A stretch of DNA of 36,269 nt, from NCBI RefSeq assembly GCF_045223415.1, contig NZ_JBEQZJ010000039.1, forward strand, positions 1 to 36,269. The letters run 5' to 3'. The notes under the pieces were generated by a model. It ran no database searches, was not told the origin of the DNA, and saw nothing but the letters and a program-made list of their open reading frames with translations. Below, one piece after another: positions 7,916-15,005 of the stretch. The DNA is from Hoskinsella mucinilytica. Lineage in GTDB: Bacteria; Bacillota_I; Bacilli_A; Erysipelotrichales; Erysipelotrichaceae. The translations under genes were made by a program, and so were the position numbers. The number at the start of each line of letters is the position of its first letter. Position 1 is the stretch's first letter.

Positions 7916-8602
7916 TTATTGCTCCTCCTCTGGGCAAAAACGATATCCTATTCCCCAAACGGTTTGAATGAGTTTTGGCTTTGCGGGATCTTGTTCCAGC
8001 TTTTCTCTTAACCACCTTACATGCACCGCAACGGTTGCAATTTCTGTTTCCGAAAACATTCCCCAAATCTCATGTAGCAATGTTTCTTTGGTGATGGTTT
8101 GATTAGGATGTGTACAAAAATACAAAAGTACATCATATTCTTTTAACGATAATTTTAGTAGGGTATTTCCTTTTTTTACGATACGATTACCATTATCAAT
8201 GATAAGATCACGAACTTGATACACCATCTGTTGTTCATCACCATATGTACGACGTATCAGTGCCTTTATTCTAGAAAGAAGTTCTTTTAAGGAATATGGC
8301 TTTTCTAGATAATCATCGCCTCCAAGATCCAAGCCTTCGATCTTATCCTCTTCTCTATTTCTTGCACTTGCAAAAATAACCGGAACCTGACTCACCAAAC
8401 GTAGCTCCTTACATAAGTCAAAGCCTGTACCATCTGGTAAATTAACATCAAGTAAAATCAAATGATAAGATTCCTTGGTCAATTGTTGAAATGCTTGTTG
8501 GCAAGAGGATACGATATCTACTTGATATGTGTAAGCTGTTAACATATCTTTTGTGATCATCGCAAGATCTAAGTCATCCTCTATGATTAGAATTTTTTTC
8601 AT
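7916..8602 (-). CDS. Response regulator, OmpR/PhoB family
   Basis: The 228-residue protein has a receiver domain (1-115) with acidic pocket IIEDD (D9, D10), phosphorylation site Asp52 (LILLDVNLPDGTG), switch Ser79 (FASAR) and Lys101 (LEKPYS). The C-terminal winged helix (about 130-228) contains LSLKEYDVLLYF and VAVHVRWLREKL, as in the OmpR/PhoB subfamily. Phosphorylated dimers of this type bind tandem direct repeats, and such a repeat lies at 6741-6758 before the exporter. It is the first gene of the pair with the kinase. A TATAAT at 8635-8630 may be its -10 element. Confidence 0.94.
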   Translation of the reverse strand: MKKILIIEDDLDLAMITKDMLTAYTYQVDIVSSCQQAFQQLTKESYHLILLDVNLPDGTGFDLCKELRLVSQVPVIFASARNREEDKIEGLDLGGDDYLEKPYSLKELLSRIKALIRRTYGDEQQMVYQVRDLIIDNGNRIVKKGNTLLKLSLKEYDVLLYFCTHPNQTITKETLLHEIWGMFSETEIATVAVHVRWLREKLEQDPAKPKLIQTVWGIGYRFCPEEEQ

Positions 8603-8629
8603 AACGCTGTTCCATCCTTTATAGGAAAC

Positions 8630-8635
8630 ATTATA
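8630..8635 (-). promoter_or_regulatory. Probable -10 of the two-component operon
   Basis: TATAAT on the minus strand, 27 bases before the regulator ATG. No good -35 is seen at 17 bp; the position falls in the T-run of the groEL terminator. Weak or activated promoter. Confidence 0.4.
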
Positions 8636-8647
8636 CAGGAAGTGTCG

Positions 8648-8679
8648 AAAAAAAACAGGCTTTCTAAACGAAAACCTGC
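8648..8679 (-). terminator. groESL terminator
   Basis: On the minus strand GCAGGTTTTC pairs with GAAAGCCTGT (two G-U pairs, loop of 5) and is followed by eight T. It starts 12 bases after the groEL stop. Confidence 0.85.
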
Positions 8680-8690
8680 TTCAATCTTGA

Positions 8691-10310
8691 TTAATACATT
8701 CCACCTTGTGGCATTGGAGGCATTGCTGGAGCATCTTCTTTGATAGCTGCAACACCAGCTTCTGTTGTCAAGAACAATGCTGAAATACTTGCGGCATTCA
8801 ATAATGCACTTCTTGTTACCTTAGTAGGATCAATGATACCTTCATCAAACATGTTGACCCATACACCGTTCTTAGCATCGAAACCAACATTCTCTTCTGC
8901 GTGCTTCTGTGCTTCTACTACTTCTTCTGCGTTGTAACCTGCGTTTTCAGCAATTTGTTCAATTGGTGATAACAATGCATCAAAGACAACTTTGATACCT
9001 TTTTGTACATCTACAACATCAGATTTCAATTCATCTTTTAATGCTTTGTATGCTTCTACTAGAGCAGCACCACCACCGATAACGATACCTTCAGCAACTG
9101 CTGCACGTGTTGCATTCAAAGCATCTTCGATACGTAATTTCTTTTCTTTCAATTCTGCTTCTGTAGTAGCTCCCACTTTGATGATAGCGACACCATCACT
9201 TAATTTACCAAGACGTTCTGCATAACGTTTTTTATCATAATCGCTCTTGCAGTTTTCCATCTGTGCACTTACTTCAGCAATACGAGCATCGATTGCTGCT
9301 TTTTCACCAGCACCACCGATCATTGTCGTATTATCTTTTGTAACAACAACTTTCTTCACAGTACCCAAATCTTCTACCTTCATTTCTTTTAGATCCATAC
9401 TTAGATCTTTAGAATAGAAAGTTGCATTTGTTAACGTTGCGATATCCTGTAAGATGTCTTTTTGATTATCGCCAAATCCAGGAGCTTTGGTTGCGACAAC
9501 ATTAAATGTACCACGTAATTTATTCACAACTAAAGTAGATACTACTTCATTTTCAATATCATCAGCGATGATCAACAATGGTTTGTTTGCCTGTAAAACC
9601 TGTTCCAATAATGGTAAGATTTCCTGTACATTGCTGATTTTCTGATCTGTTACCAATACGAATGCATTTTCCAATACAGCTTCCATTTTTTCATGATCAC
9701 TTACCATGTATGGAGAAACGTATCCTTTGTCATACTGCATACCTTCACTGATTTCCAGTTCAGTATCAAAGCCATTAGATTCATCAACTGAAATGACACC
9801 ATTTCTACCGACTTTTTCCATAGCCTCCGCAATGATATCACCGATTTCCTTGCTACCACTTGAAATTGCAGCAACACTTGCAATATCGTTGCTAGTTTCA
9901 ACTTTACGAGATTTTTCTAGAATATGTTTTGCTACTTCTTTGCTGGCATACTCAATACCTTCTCTCATCAAAACAGGGTTTGCGCCTTTTTCAACTTGAC
10001 GAAGACCATTGCTGATCATGCTTTGTGCCAGAATGGTTGCTGTTGTTGTACCATCACCGGCAGTATCATTTGTTTTATTAGCTACTTCATAAACAAGTTT
10101 AGCACCCATGTTTTCAAATTTATCTTCTAATTCAATTTCTTTCGCAATACTAACCCCATCATTTGTAATAAGTGGTGAACCGTATTCTTTTTCTAATACA
10201 ACATTACGTCCTTTTGGTCCAAGGGTAACACGTACTGCATCAGCTAGTGTATTCACACCCTTTAGCATTGCATCTCTTGCATCTTTTGAAAAACGAACTT
10301 CTTTTGCCAT
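8691..10310 (-). CDS. groEL: Chaperonin GroEL (Hsp60)
   Basis: The 539-residue product is a full-length GroEL: N-terminal AKEVRFSKDARDAMLKGVN, ATP-binding GPKGRNVVLE and AGDGTTTAT, the catalytic-Asp region, an apical domain, and a C-terminal tail with PMPQGGMY. With GroES it forms the cytoplasmic folding chamber. It lies 18 bases downstream of groES, ends with the terminator at 8648-8679, and shares the CIRCE-regulated promoter upstream of groES. AGGAGG is placed before its ATG. No oddities. Confidence 0.99.
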   Translation of the reverse strand: MAKEVRFSKDARDAMLKGVNTLADAVRVTLGPKGRNVVLEKEYGSPLITNDGVSIAKEIELEDKFENMGAKLVYEVANKTNDTAGDGTTTATILAQSMISNGLRQVEKGANPVLMREGIEYASKEVAKHILEKSRKVETSNDIASVAAISSGSKEIGDIIAEAMEKVGRNGVISVDESNGFDTELEISEGMQYDKGYVSPYMVSDHEKMEAVLENAFVLVTDQKISNVQEILPLLEQVLQANKPLLIIADDIENEVVSTLVVNKLRGTFNVVATKAPGFGDNQKDILQDIATLTNATFYSKDLSMDLKEMKVEDLGTVKKVVVTKDNTTMIGGAGEKAAIDARIAEVSAQMENCKSDYDKKRYAERLGKLSDGVAIIKVGATTEAELKEKKLRIEDALNATRAAVAEGIVIGGGAALVEAYKALKDELKSDVVDVQKGIKVVFDALLSPIEQIAENAGYNAEEVVEAQKHAEENVGFDAKNGVWVNMFDEGIIDPTKVTRSALLNAASISALFLTTEAGVAAIKEDAPAMPPMPQGGMY

Positions 10311-10328
10311 GTTCCATTACCTCCTTGA

Positions 10329-10589
10329 TTAAGCCATAACAGCTAAGATATCTTCATCTTCGATGATGATATATTCAACTTCATCTACTTCTACTTTGGT
10401 TCCAGAATATTCTTTATAAACAACACGATCATGTTCTTTGATCTCTGCTTCACTGTCTGGACCAACAGCTACTACAGTAGCGATACTTGGCTGGTTCTTA
10501 TTAGCCTCCGTTAAAATAATACCACTTGCGGTTTTCTTTTCTACTTCATCCTTCTTTAAAATGACGTTCTTGTGTAATGGTTTCAACAT
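10329..10589 (-). CDS. groES: Co-chaperonin GroES (Hsp10)
   Basis: The 86-residue protein is a complete GroES: MLKPLHKNVILKK at the start, the mobile-loop region with EKKTASGIILTEANKNQPSI (hydrophobic SGIIL for GroEL binding), then VVAVGPDSE and a C-terminal EYIIIEDEDILAVM. It caps the GroEL cavity as a heptamer. AAGGAGG lies upstream of the ATG. It is the first gene of the groESL operon, under the twin CIRCE elements at 10613-10687. Confidence 0.99.
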   Translation of the reverse strand: MLKPLHKNVILKKDEVEKKTASGIILTEANKNQPSIATVVAVGPDSEAEIKEHDRVVYKEYSGTKVEVDEVEYIIIEDEDILAVMA

Positions 10590-10612
10590 CTCAAAATACC
10601 TCCTTCATCATT

Positions 10613-10639
10613 TTAGCACTCACAGTTCATAACTGCTAA
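10613..10639 (-). promoter_or_regulatory. CIRCE element 1 (HrcA operator), proximal, degenerate
   Basis: TTAGCACTC at 10613-10621, a 9-base spacer, and AACTGCTAA at 10631-10639. The consensus is TTAGCACTC-N9-GAGTGCTAA: left arm exact, right arm 7 of 9. It lies between the -10 and groES, so HrcA would block transcription start or elongation. Confidence 0.85.
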
Positions 10640-10647
10640 CACATTAT

Positions 10648-10675
10648 ATTATACTCAATTTTAGCACTTTGGCAA
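10648..10675 (-). promoter_or_regulatory. groESL promoter
   Basis: Minus-strand TTGCCA (10675-10670) and TATAAT (10653-10648) with 16-bp spacing; a second overlapping TATAAT lies at 10648-10643. The -35 sits inside the spacer of the distal CIRCE. Confidence 0.7.
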
Positions 10676-10687
10676 TAGGATTGCTAA
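10661..10687 (-). promoter_or_regulatory. CIRCE element 2 (HrcA operator), distal
   Basis: TTAGCACTT at 10661-10669, a 9-base spacer, and GATTGCTAA at 10679-10687: 8 of 9 in each arm to consensus. It overlaps the -35 and lies 48 bp from element 1. The remaining bases to 10858 hold no convincing gene. Confidence 0.8.
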
Positions 10688-10858
10688 AAAAAGTTTCAAA
10701 AGTTTAAAATGTACTTTATATAGCTTGCTCTAAGTGAAAAGAACTACTTTATCTTATGATAGAAAAGCCAATGTTATTTCAAGAATGTATCAATGATGTC
10801 ACTTATAGATAAGCTTCGTCAATAAAATCATTTACAAAATCAGGGAGCATCACTTTTA

Positions 10859-11374
10859 TTACAAAGATATCCAATAACGTTGTAGTACATCTTTATGATC
10901 TTGTATTTCATTTTCCAAGATGCCATGACACGCTTTTATGGTCTTCGCACTTGCGATGTTGTTTTTATTACAAACTAGTAATACACGATGTAGATCCATG
11001 CTTTTACAAACATTCAATCCCATAGCAAGCATTTCTTTAGCATAGCCATGCCCTCTTTGATCTGGTCGTATACTATAACCGATATGACCTCCATATTGCA
11101 TCAAATAATCATTTAAGGATAATCGAAGATTTAGCATACCTATGACTTCGTTTTGTGTTTCTTCCACGAACATAAACTGTTTTGAACATACTCTTCCCTG
11201 TGGCAAGGTTTTGACACTTTCGTGTAATTTATTCCATTCATACCAGCTTATAAAATCGCTATAGTCCTGTAATTCCCCACTACCATGTATCAAATGTTCT
11301 CCATATTTAAAGCATAGTTGCCGATAACGCATAATTGATTGCTCCGCCTCTTTACTTATTGTGATCAATCTCAT
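10859..11374 (-). CDS. GNAT-family N-acetyltransferase
   Basis: The 171-residue product carries a GNAT domain: the strand QNEVIGMLNLRLSLNDYLMQ, then GGHIGYSIRPDQRGHGYAKEML, with the acetyl-CoA loop RGHGYA, and the helix NIASAKTIKACHGILENE typical of motif B. The internal IGYSIRPDQRGHGY pattern is common in RimJ/RimL-like and related acetyltransferases; the acceptor is unknown. The ATG at 11374 is chosen because GGAGG lies 6 bases upstream; the longer frame (11386) has no site. It is separated from the NifX-like gene by the terminator at 11393-11421 and probably has its own start, though no clear promoter is seen between them. Confidence 0.85.
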   Translation of the reverse strand: MRLITISKEAEQSIMRYRQLCFKYGEHLIHGSGELQDYSDFISWYEWNKLHESVKTLPQGRVCSKQFMFVEETQNEVIGMLNLRLSLNDYLMQYGGHIGYSIRPDQRGHGYAKEMLAMGLNVCKSMDLHRVLLVCNKNNIASAKTIKACHGILENEIQDHKDVLQRYWISL

Positions 11375-11392
11375 AAGTACCTCCATCTATGA

Positions 11393-11421
11393 AAAAATGA
11401 CTGCAGTTCACAGTCACTTTT
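11393..11421 (-). terminator. Terminator of the thrS operon
   Basis: AAAAATGACTG (11393-11403) and CAGTCACTTTT (11411-11421) pair (one G-U) around a 7-base loop; read on the minus strand the hairpin runs into six T. It includes the stop codon of the NifX-like gene. Confidence 0.75.
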
Positions 11422-11809
11422 AATGATGGCATCCTCCCTCATGGCTTCCGCAATCATGTCCATCCTCATGTTCATGATGATGGTTGCAGTTTCCACTTGG
11501 ATCATCTTTTAATGTTCCATCTTTTAATTTATCAATGATGGTGTCAACATTACCACTTTGTCCGGCAATAATCTGAATTCCCTTTTCTGCAAGGGCATTT
11601 CTTGCGCCTTGTCCGATACCACCGCAAATTAATACAGAAACGTTTGCAGAAGCAAGCAAATCAGCCAATGCGCCATGTCCACGATCTCCACTGGATAATA
11701 TCTGTTTAGACACAATGGTTTGCTCTTCCATATCTACTAATAGAAAGGATGGACATTTTCCAAAATGTTGGAACACGACATGATGTTCCATCGTAATTGC
11801 ATATCTCAT
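11420..11809 (-). CDS. NifX/NifB-like dinitrogenase iron-molybdenum cofactor family protein, His-rich tail
   Basis: The 129-residue product matches the small NifX-type family: MRYAITMEHHVVFQHFGKCP at the start, a central SSGDRGHGALADLLASANVSVLICGGIGQGARNAL and the strand GIQIIAGQSGNVDTII. Family members bind iron-sulphur or metal cofactors in nitrogen-fixing bacteria but are widespread in non-fixers, where the role is unknown. The last 22 residues are extreme: nearly all His, Cys, Gly, Asp and Glu (HHHEHEDGHDCGSHEGGCHH), a likely metal-binding tail. It starts 11 bases after the stop of the lipoprotein gene, with AGGAGG upstream, and is the last gene of the T-box operon. Confidence 0.85.
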   Translation of the reverse strand: MRYAITMEHHVVFQHFGKCPSFLLVDMEEQTIVSKQILSSGDRGHGALADLLASANVSVLICGGIGQGARNALAEKGIQIIAGQSGNVDTIIDKLKDGTLKDDPSGNCNHHHEHEDGHDCGSHEGGCHH

Positions 11810-11820
11810 ATCATTTCCTC

Positions 11821-12738
11821 CTATTTGGTATATAACTCATCTGTTGTGTCAATATGAAATTGCTTTAAGAATGCTTCAATATCACTTTTTACATCACTTG
11901 CTTTTTTGATATGAATATTTTGGCGTTCCCAAGTTTTCACAGCGATTTCAGCATTTGGAATCCCCAACTTTTCCGTTGTTGCAATCTCTATCTGTGACTT
12001 GATTTTTTCAGTATCTTTACTTGCTGTTTCATTCGCAAATTCAGATGCCGTTTTGATATAATCCGCAACCTTATCCTCACTACCTTTTTTCACGAATAAG
12101 GCAGCCTGTGGATAACCTGTAGATGTGAATCCGTTTTTTGTTTTGTAAGCTTCTTGTAGATCCTTGATCATACTTAAGTTCAAATTTTTTTCTTTTGCTT
12201 TCGCAATAGTTGCTGTTGCGGCAGGCTCTGCCATCAATCCAACGGTTGCTTTGCCACTAAGCAATTGTGCTTGTACATCATTCACGGAATTGAAGTATTG
12301 TACTTCTGCTTTGATATCAGATAAATCCATACTTGCATTCAATACGATTTGAGGTACTGCTTTTTCTCCGAATACAGCAAAGACACCTTCTTCATTTAAA
12401 GCATTCTCATTCGTACCTACAAGATAAAGATTGCCCCATGTTACCACATGGCTTAAGGTATAACCGCTTTTTCCACTTGTGATCATTTTTGCGCCAAGAT
12501 TAATCGGTGCAACGATCATATCATAATCCCCATCTGATTTTGCAAGTTCGGCTTGAAGTGTATCACTTCCATCCACCGTTTCCAAAGTAACCAAATCATC
12601 ACCATATAACCCCAACATAGATAAGCTTGGTGCCCCTAATGGTGTCAATACTTTGATGGATTCTGCTTCTTTTGTCGTTGAGCATGCAGTCATCGTCAAT
12701 GCGACAGCTGCTGCTAGAGCTGTTTTGATAAATTTCAT
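11821..12738 (-). CDS. ABC substrate-binding lipoprotein, NMT1/SsuA-like, orphan
   Basis: The 305-residue product begins MKFIKTALAAAVALTMTACS, a lipoprotein signal peptide with the lipid-modified Cys at position 19 (MTAC). The mature part reads as a type II periplasmic-binding protein of the NitT/TauT/NMT1 kind: IKVLTPLGAPSLSM near the start, DYDMIVAPINLGAKM, and VGLMAEPAATATIAKA in the hinge region. Such proteins bind nitrate, sulphonates, thiamine precursors and similar ligands; the ligand here is unknown. No permease or ATPase gene is adjacent. The ATG at 12738 overlaps the thrS stop (ATGA) and AAAGGAG lies upstream within thrS, so it is translationally coupled to thrS and, like it, under T-box control. 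Confidence 0.85.
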   Translation of the reverse strand: MKFIKTALAAAVALTMTACSTTKEAESIKVLTPLGAPSLSMLGLYGDDLVTLETVDGSDTLQAELAKSDGDYDMIVAPINLGAKMITSGKSGYTLSHVVTWGNLYLVGTNENALNEEGVFAVFGEKAVPQIVLNASMDLSDIKAEVQYFNSVNDVQAQLLSGKATVGLMAEPAATATIAKAKEKNLNLSMIKDLQEAYKTKNGFTSTGYPQAALFVKKGSEDKVADYIKTASEFANETASKDTEKIKSQIEIATTEKLGIPNAEIAVKTWERQNIHIKKASDVKSDIEAFLKQFHIDTTDELYTK

Positions 12739-14468
12739 AGACGTTTCTCCTTTACTTCGCACGCTAGCATATCGATAAACTCATCTAGAGGCATCGTATT
12801 GGATTCTTTACTTCCCGCTTTACGAATGGTAACGCTACGACTTTCAATTTCGCCATCACCAATAACTAACTGATAAGGTATCTTCTGCATCTGTGCTTCT
12901 CTAATACGATACCCCAGTTTTTCATTTCTTGCATCTAATTTGCTTCTAAAACCTAATGCATTCAGCTTTTCATTGATTTCCTTTGCGAAATCGACATGCT
13001 TCTCATAGTGAACGGGAACGACCATTGTTTGAACAGGAGATAACCAAGTTGGGAAATGACCAGCAAAGTGCTCGATCAAGATACCAATGAAACGTTCAAT
13101 AGAACCGAAAATCACTCGATGTAACATAACAGGACGTACTTTGCTACCATCACTTTCTACATAGCTTAAATCAAATCGCTCTGGCAAATTCATATCTAAC
13201 TGAATGGTACCACATTGCCATTCTCTTCCTAAAGAATCTTTGATATGGAAATCTAGTTTAGGACCATAGAATGCACCATCACCAGGATTGACTTTATAAT
13301 CTTTTCCTGCATGTACACAAGCATCAGCAAGTGCCTTTTCACTCTTTTCCCAAATCGCAAGATCACCAATGTATTTCTTTTCCGGACGTGTAGATAGTTC
13401 GATTCGATAGCTTAATCCGAATACTGAATAAACACGATCAATAAATTTGATCAATTCCATAACTTCACTTTCAATCTGATCAGGACGCATAAAGATATGT
13501 GCATCATCTTGTGTGAAGGTACGAACACGGAACAAGCCATTTAAAGCCCCGCTCGCTTCATGACGATGTACCTGGCCTAATTCTCCCATACGTAGTGGTA
13601 ACTCTTTGTAAGAGCGTAAGACGCTACCAAATACAAGTAATGAACCAGGACAATTCATTGGTTTGATCGCAAATTCACGATCATCTACCATAGTAGTGTA
13701 CATGTTCTCTTTGTAATTCGCCCAATGTCCACTCACTTCCCACAATTCTTTGCTCATCATGATCGGTGTTTTGATAAATTGGTAACCTTCTTTGGTATGT
13801 TCTTCATACCAAAAATTTTCTAACAGATTACGAATGATCATTCCATTTGGTAAGAAGAATGGCATACCAGGTGCATATTCACTCATCATAAACAAGCCTA
13901 ACTCTCTACCCAGTTTTTTATGATCACGTTTCTTTGCTTCTTCTAATAGATGTAAATGTTCTTCTAACGCCTCTTTTGTATCAAAGCAGACACCATAAAT
14001 ACGCTGTAGCATTTTGTTGTTGGCATCGCCTTTCCAATAAGCACCAGAATGTTTCAATAGCTTAAAGTTTTTTAATTCTTTTACTGTTTCTACATGAGGT
14101 CCACGACAAAGATCAATAAATTCTCCTTGTTGATAACAAGTAATGTTTCCATCTTCTAAATCTTGAATCAAGTCAATTTTATATGGATCATCTTGAAACA
14201 TTTCCATCGCTTGAGCTTTGGTGATTTCTTTACGAACAATGCGTTTTCCATCTTTCGCAATCTTTTTCATTTCTTTTTCGATTTTTTCTAAATCTTCATC
14301 ACGAATGACATCATCTCCAAGGTCAATGTCATAATAGAATCCTTCACTGATAACAGGTCCGACCCAAAATTTCGCATTTGGATATAATCGTTTGACAGCC
14401 TGTGCCATCATATGTGCACAAGAGTGGTTCATGATACTTAATTTTTCATTTTCTTTGATATCGATCAT
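12735..14468 (-). CDS. thrS: Threonyl-tRNA synthetase lacking the TGS domain
   Basis: The 577-residue enzyme has the editing domain (HSCAH, His15 and His19; LCRGPH) and the class II core with motif 2 RHEASGAL, Zn ligands in KPMNCPG, and LHRVIFGSIERF, followed by the anticodon-binding domain (VHYEKHVDFAKEINEKL). The usual N-terminal TGS domain of some 60 residues is absent; the frame starts next to the T-box terminator, leaving no room for it. The start is the ATG at 14468: AAGGA lies 9 bases upstream, while the alternative TTG at 14474 is too close to it. It charges tRNA-Thr. First gene of a T-box-regulated operon. Confidence 0.97.
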   Translation of the reverse strand: MIDIKENEKLSIMNHSCAHMMAQAVKRLYPNAKFWVGPVISEGFYYDIDLGDDVIRDEDLEKIEKEMKKIAKDGKRIVRKEITKAQAMEMFQDDPYKIDLIQDLEDGNITCYQQGEFIDLCRGPHVETVKELKNFKLLKHSGAYWKGDANNKMLQRIYGVCFDTKEALEEHLHLLEEAKKRDHKKLGRELGLFMMSEYAPGMPFFLPNGMIIRNLLENFWYEEHTKEGYQFIKTPIMMSKELWEVSGHWANYKENMYTTMVDDREFAIKPMNCPGSLLVFGSVLRSYKELPLRMGELGQVHRHEASGALNGLFRVRTFTQDDAHIFMRPDQIESEVMELIKFIDRVYSVFGLSYRIELSTRPEKKYIGDLAIWEKSEKALADACVHAGKDYKVNPGDGAFYGPKLDFHIKDSLGREWQCGTIQLDMNLPERFDLSYVESDGSKVRPVMLHRVIFGSIERFIGILIEHFAGHFPTWLSPVQTMVVPVHYEKHVDFAKEINEKLNALGFRSKLDARNEKLGYRIREAQMQKIPYQLVIGDGEIESRSVTIRKAGSKESNTMPLDEFIDMLACEVKEKRL

Positions 14469-14496
14469 TTTCAATCATCCTTCCTATTTTTCCTAT

Positions 14497-14530
14497 AAAA
14501 AAAGACTGAATCTCAAAGGACGTCAGTCTT
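14497..14530 (-). terminator. T-box leader terminator
   Basis: AAGACTGA (14502-14509) and TCAGTCTT (14523-14530) pair; on the minus strand the hairpin is followed by a run of T. It lies immediately downstream of the T-box sequence and overlaps the antiterminator. Confidence 0.85.
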
Positions 14531-14725
14531 ACACGCGGTACCACCTTTGTTCATATTCTGATAGAATATGCCCTTTATACCATTAACGCAGGTTTCATGC
14601 GGCACACCTTTTCAGGGGCAACTCCAAGGGAGTAAGCATTAGCAACCTCAAAAAGCTTTCACCAACCGCTTTTCTCTCTACATCAGCTTTCCAATACTCA
14701 TATCCTTATCGACGTTTTTATTTAC
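14497..14725 (-). promoter_or_regulatory. T-box leader (threonine), upstream of thrS
   Basis: On the minus strand the leader carries a Stem I region (GGTTGGTGAAAGC near 14660-14680; CCCTTGGAGTTGCC near 14615-14630) and the T-box proper AAGGTGGTACCGCG (14547-14534), where TGGT would pair with the NCCA end of uncharged tRNA. The stretch before TTGGAG contains ACT (14633-14631), a threonine codon and possible specifier; the specifier-loop structure was not fully resolved. It ends in the terminator at 14497-14530. Uncharged tRNA-Thr should prevent termination and raise expression of thrS and the genes behind it. Confidence 0.9.
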
Positions 14726-14731
14726 TTTTAT

Positions 14732-14760
14732 TTTATACACCTTTTTAAAAGATATGTCAA
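14732..14760 (-). promoter_or_regulatory. Promoter of the thrS operon
   Basis: Minus-strand TTGACA (14760-14755), a 17-bp spacer and TATAAA (14737-14732): a near-consensus sigma-A promoter driving the T-box leader. Confidence 0.85.
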
Positions 14761-14878
14761 TCCATTCACCGTTTTTTAAAAAGATATTCTTCAAAATGCT
14801 CATTTTCTTTATAGATACGCAAAAATTGCCAAAAATTCATTTTACCATGCAGAATAGTAAAAATTTGTTATAAAAAAT

Positions 14879-14921
14879 CATTATAGGAAAGAAACATTAT
14901 AGGAATTCTTATGTTAGAATT
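14879..14921 (+). repeat. Direct repeat and inverted repeat upstream of the recombinase
   Basis: CATTATAGGAA occurs at 14879-14889 and 14895-14905 (16-bp period). Next to it AATTCT (14904-14909) and AGAATT (14916-14921) form an inverted repeat. These may be binding sites for the recombinase or its promoter region. A possible -10 TATAAT lies at 14976-14981 (with a weak -35 TTAAAT 17 bp upstream). Nothing else is seen in the 531 bases between thrS and the recombinase apart from the T-box and its promoter. Confidence 0.45.
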
Positions 14922-15005
14922 ATTTCATGTGGTTTTTTACAGATTTTGCCTTTTAAATTCGAAGCAGGAATCTAGTATAATCATCACTAGGAAAGAGGGT
15001 GTATT

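Noticed and set aside
8740..10332. Several plus-strand frames of 65-97 residues opposite groEL
   Set aside because: Low-complexity Ser/Thr/Ala-rich shadows caused by the codon use of groEL on the other strand.
10756..10812. Small plus-strand frame of 18 codons between groES and the GNAT gene, starting MIEKPMLFQEC
   Set aside because: No ribosome site, and short frames like this are expected by chance in AT-rich DNA. The region may be degraded sequence.
10803..10850. Minus-strand frame of 15 residues (MLPDFVNDFIDEAYL) just past the GNAT stop
   Set aside because: Looks like a protein tail, but it has no supporting upstream frame or ribosome site and the GNAT C-terminus itself looks normal, so a frameshift is not supported.
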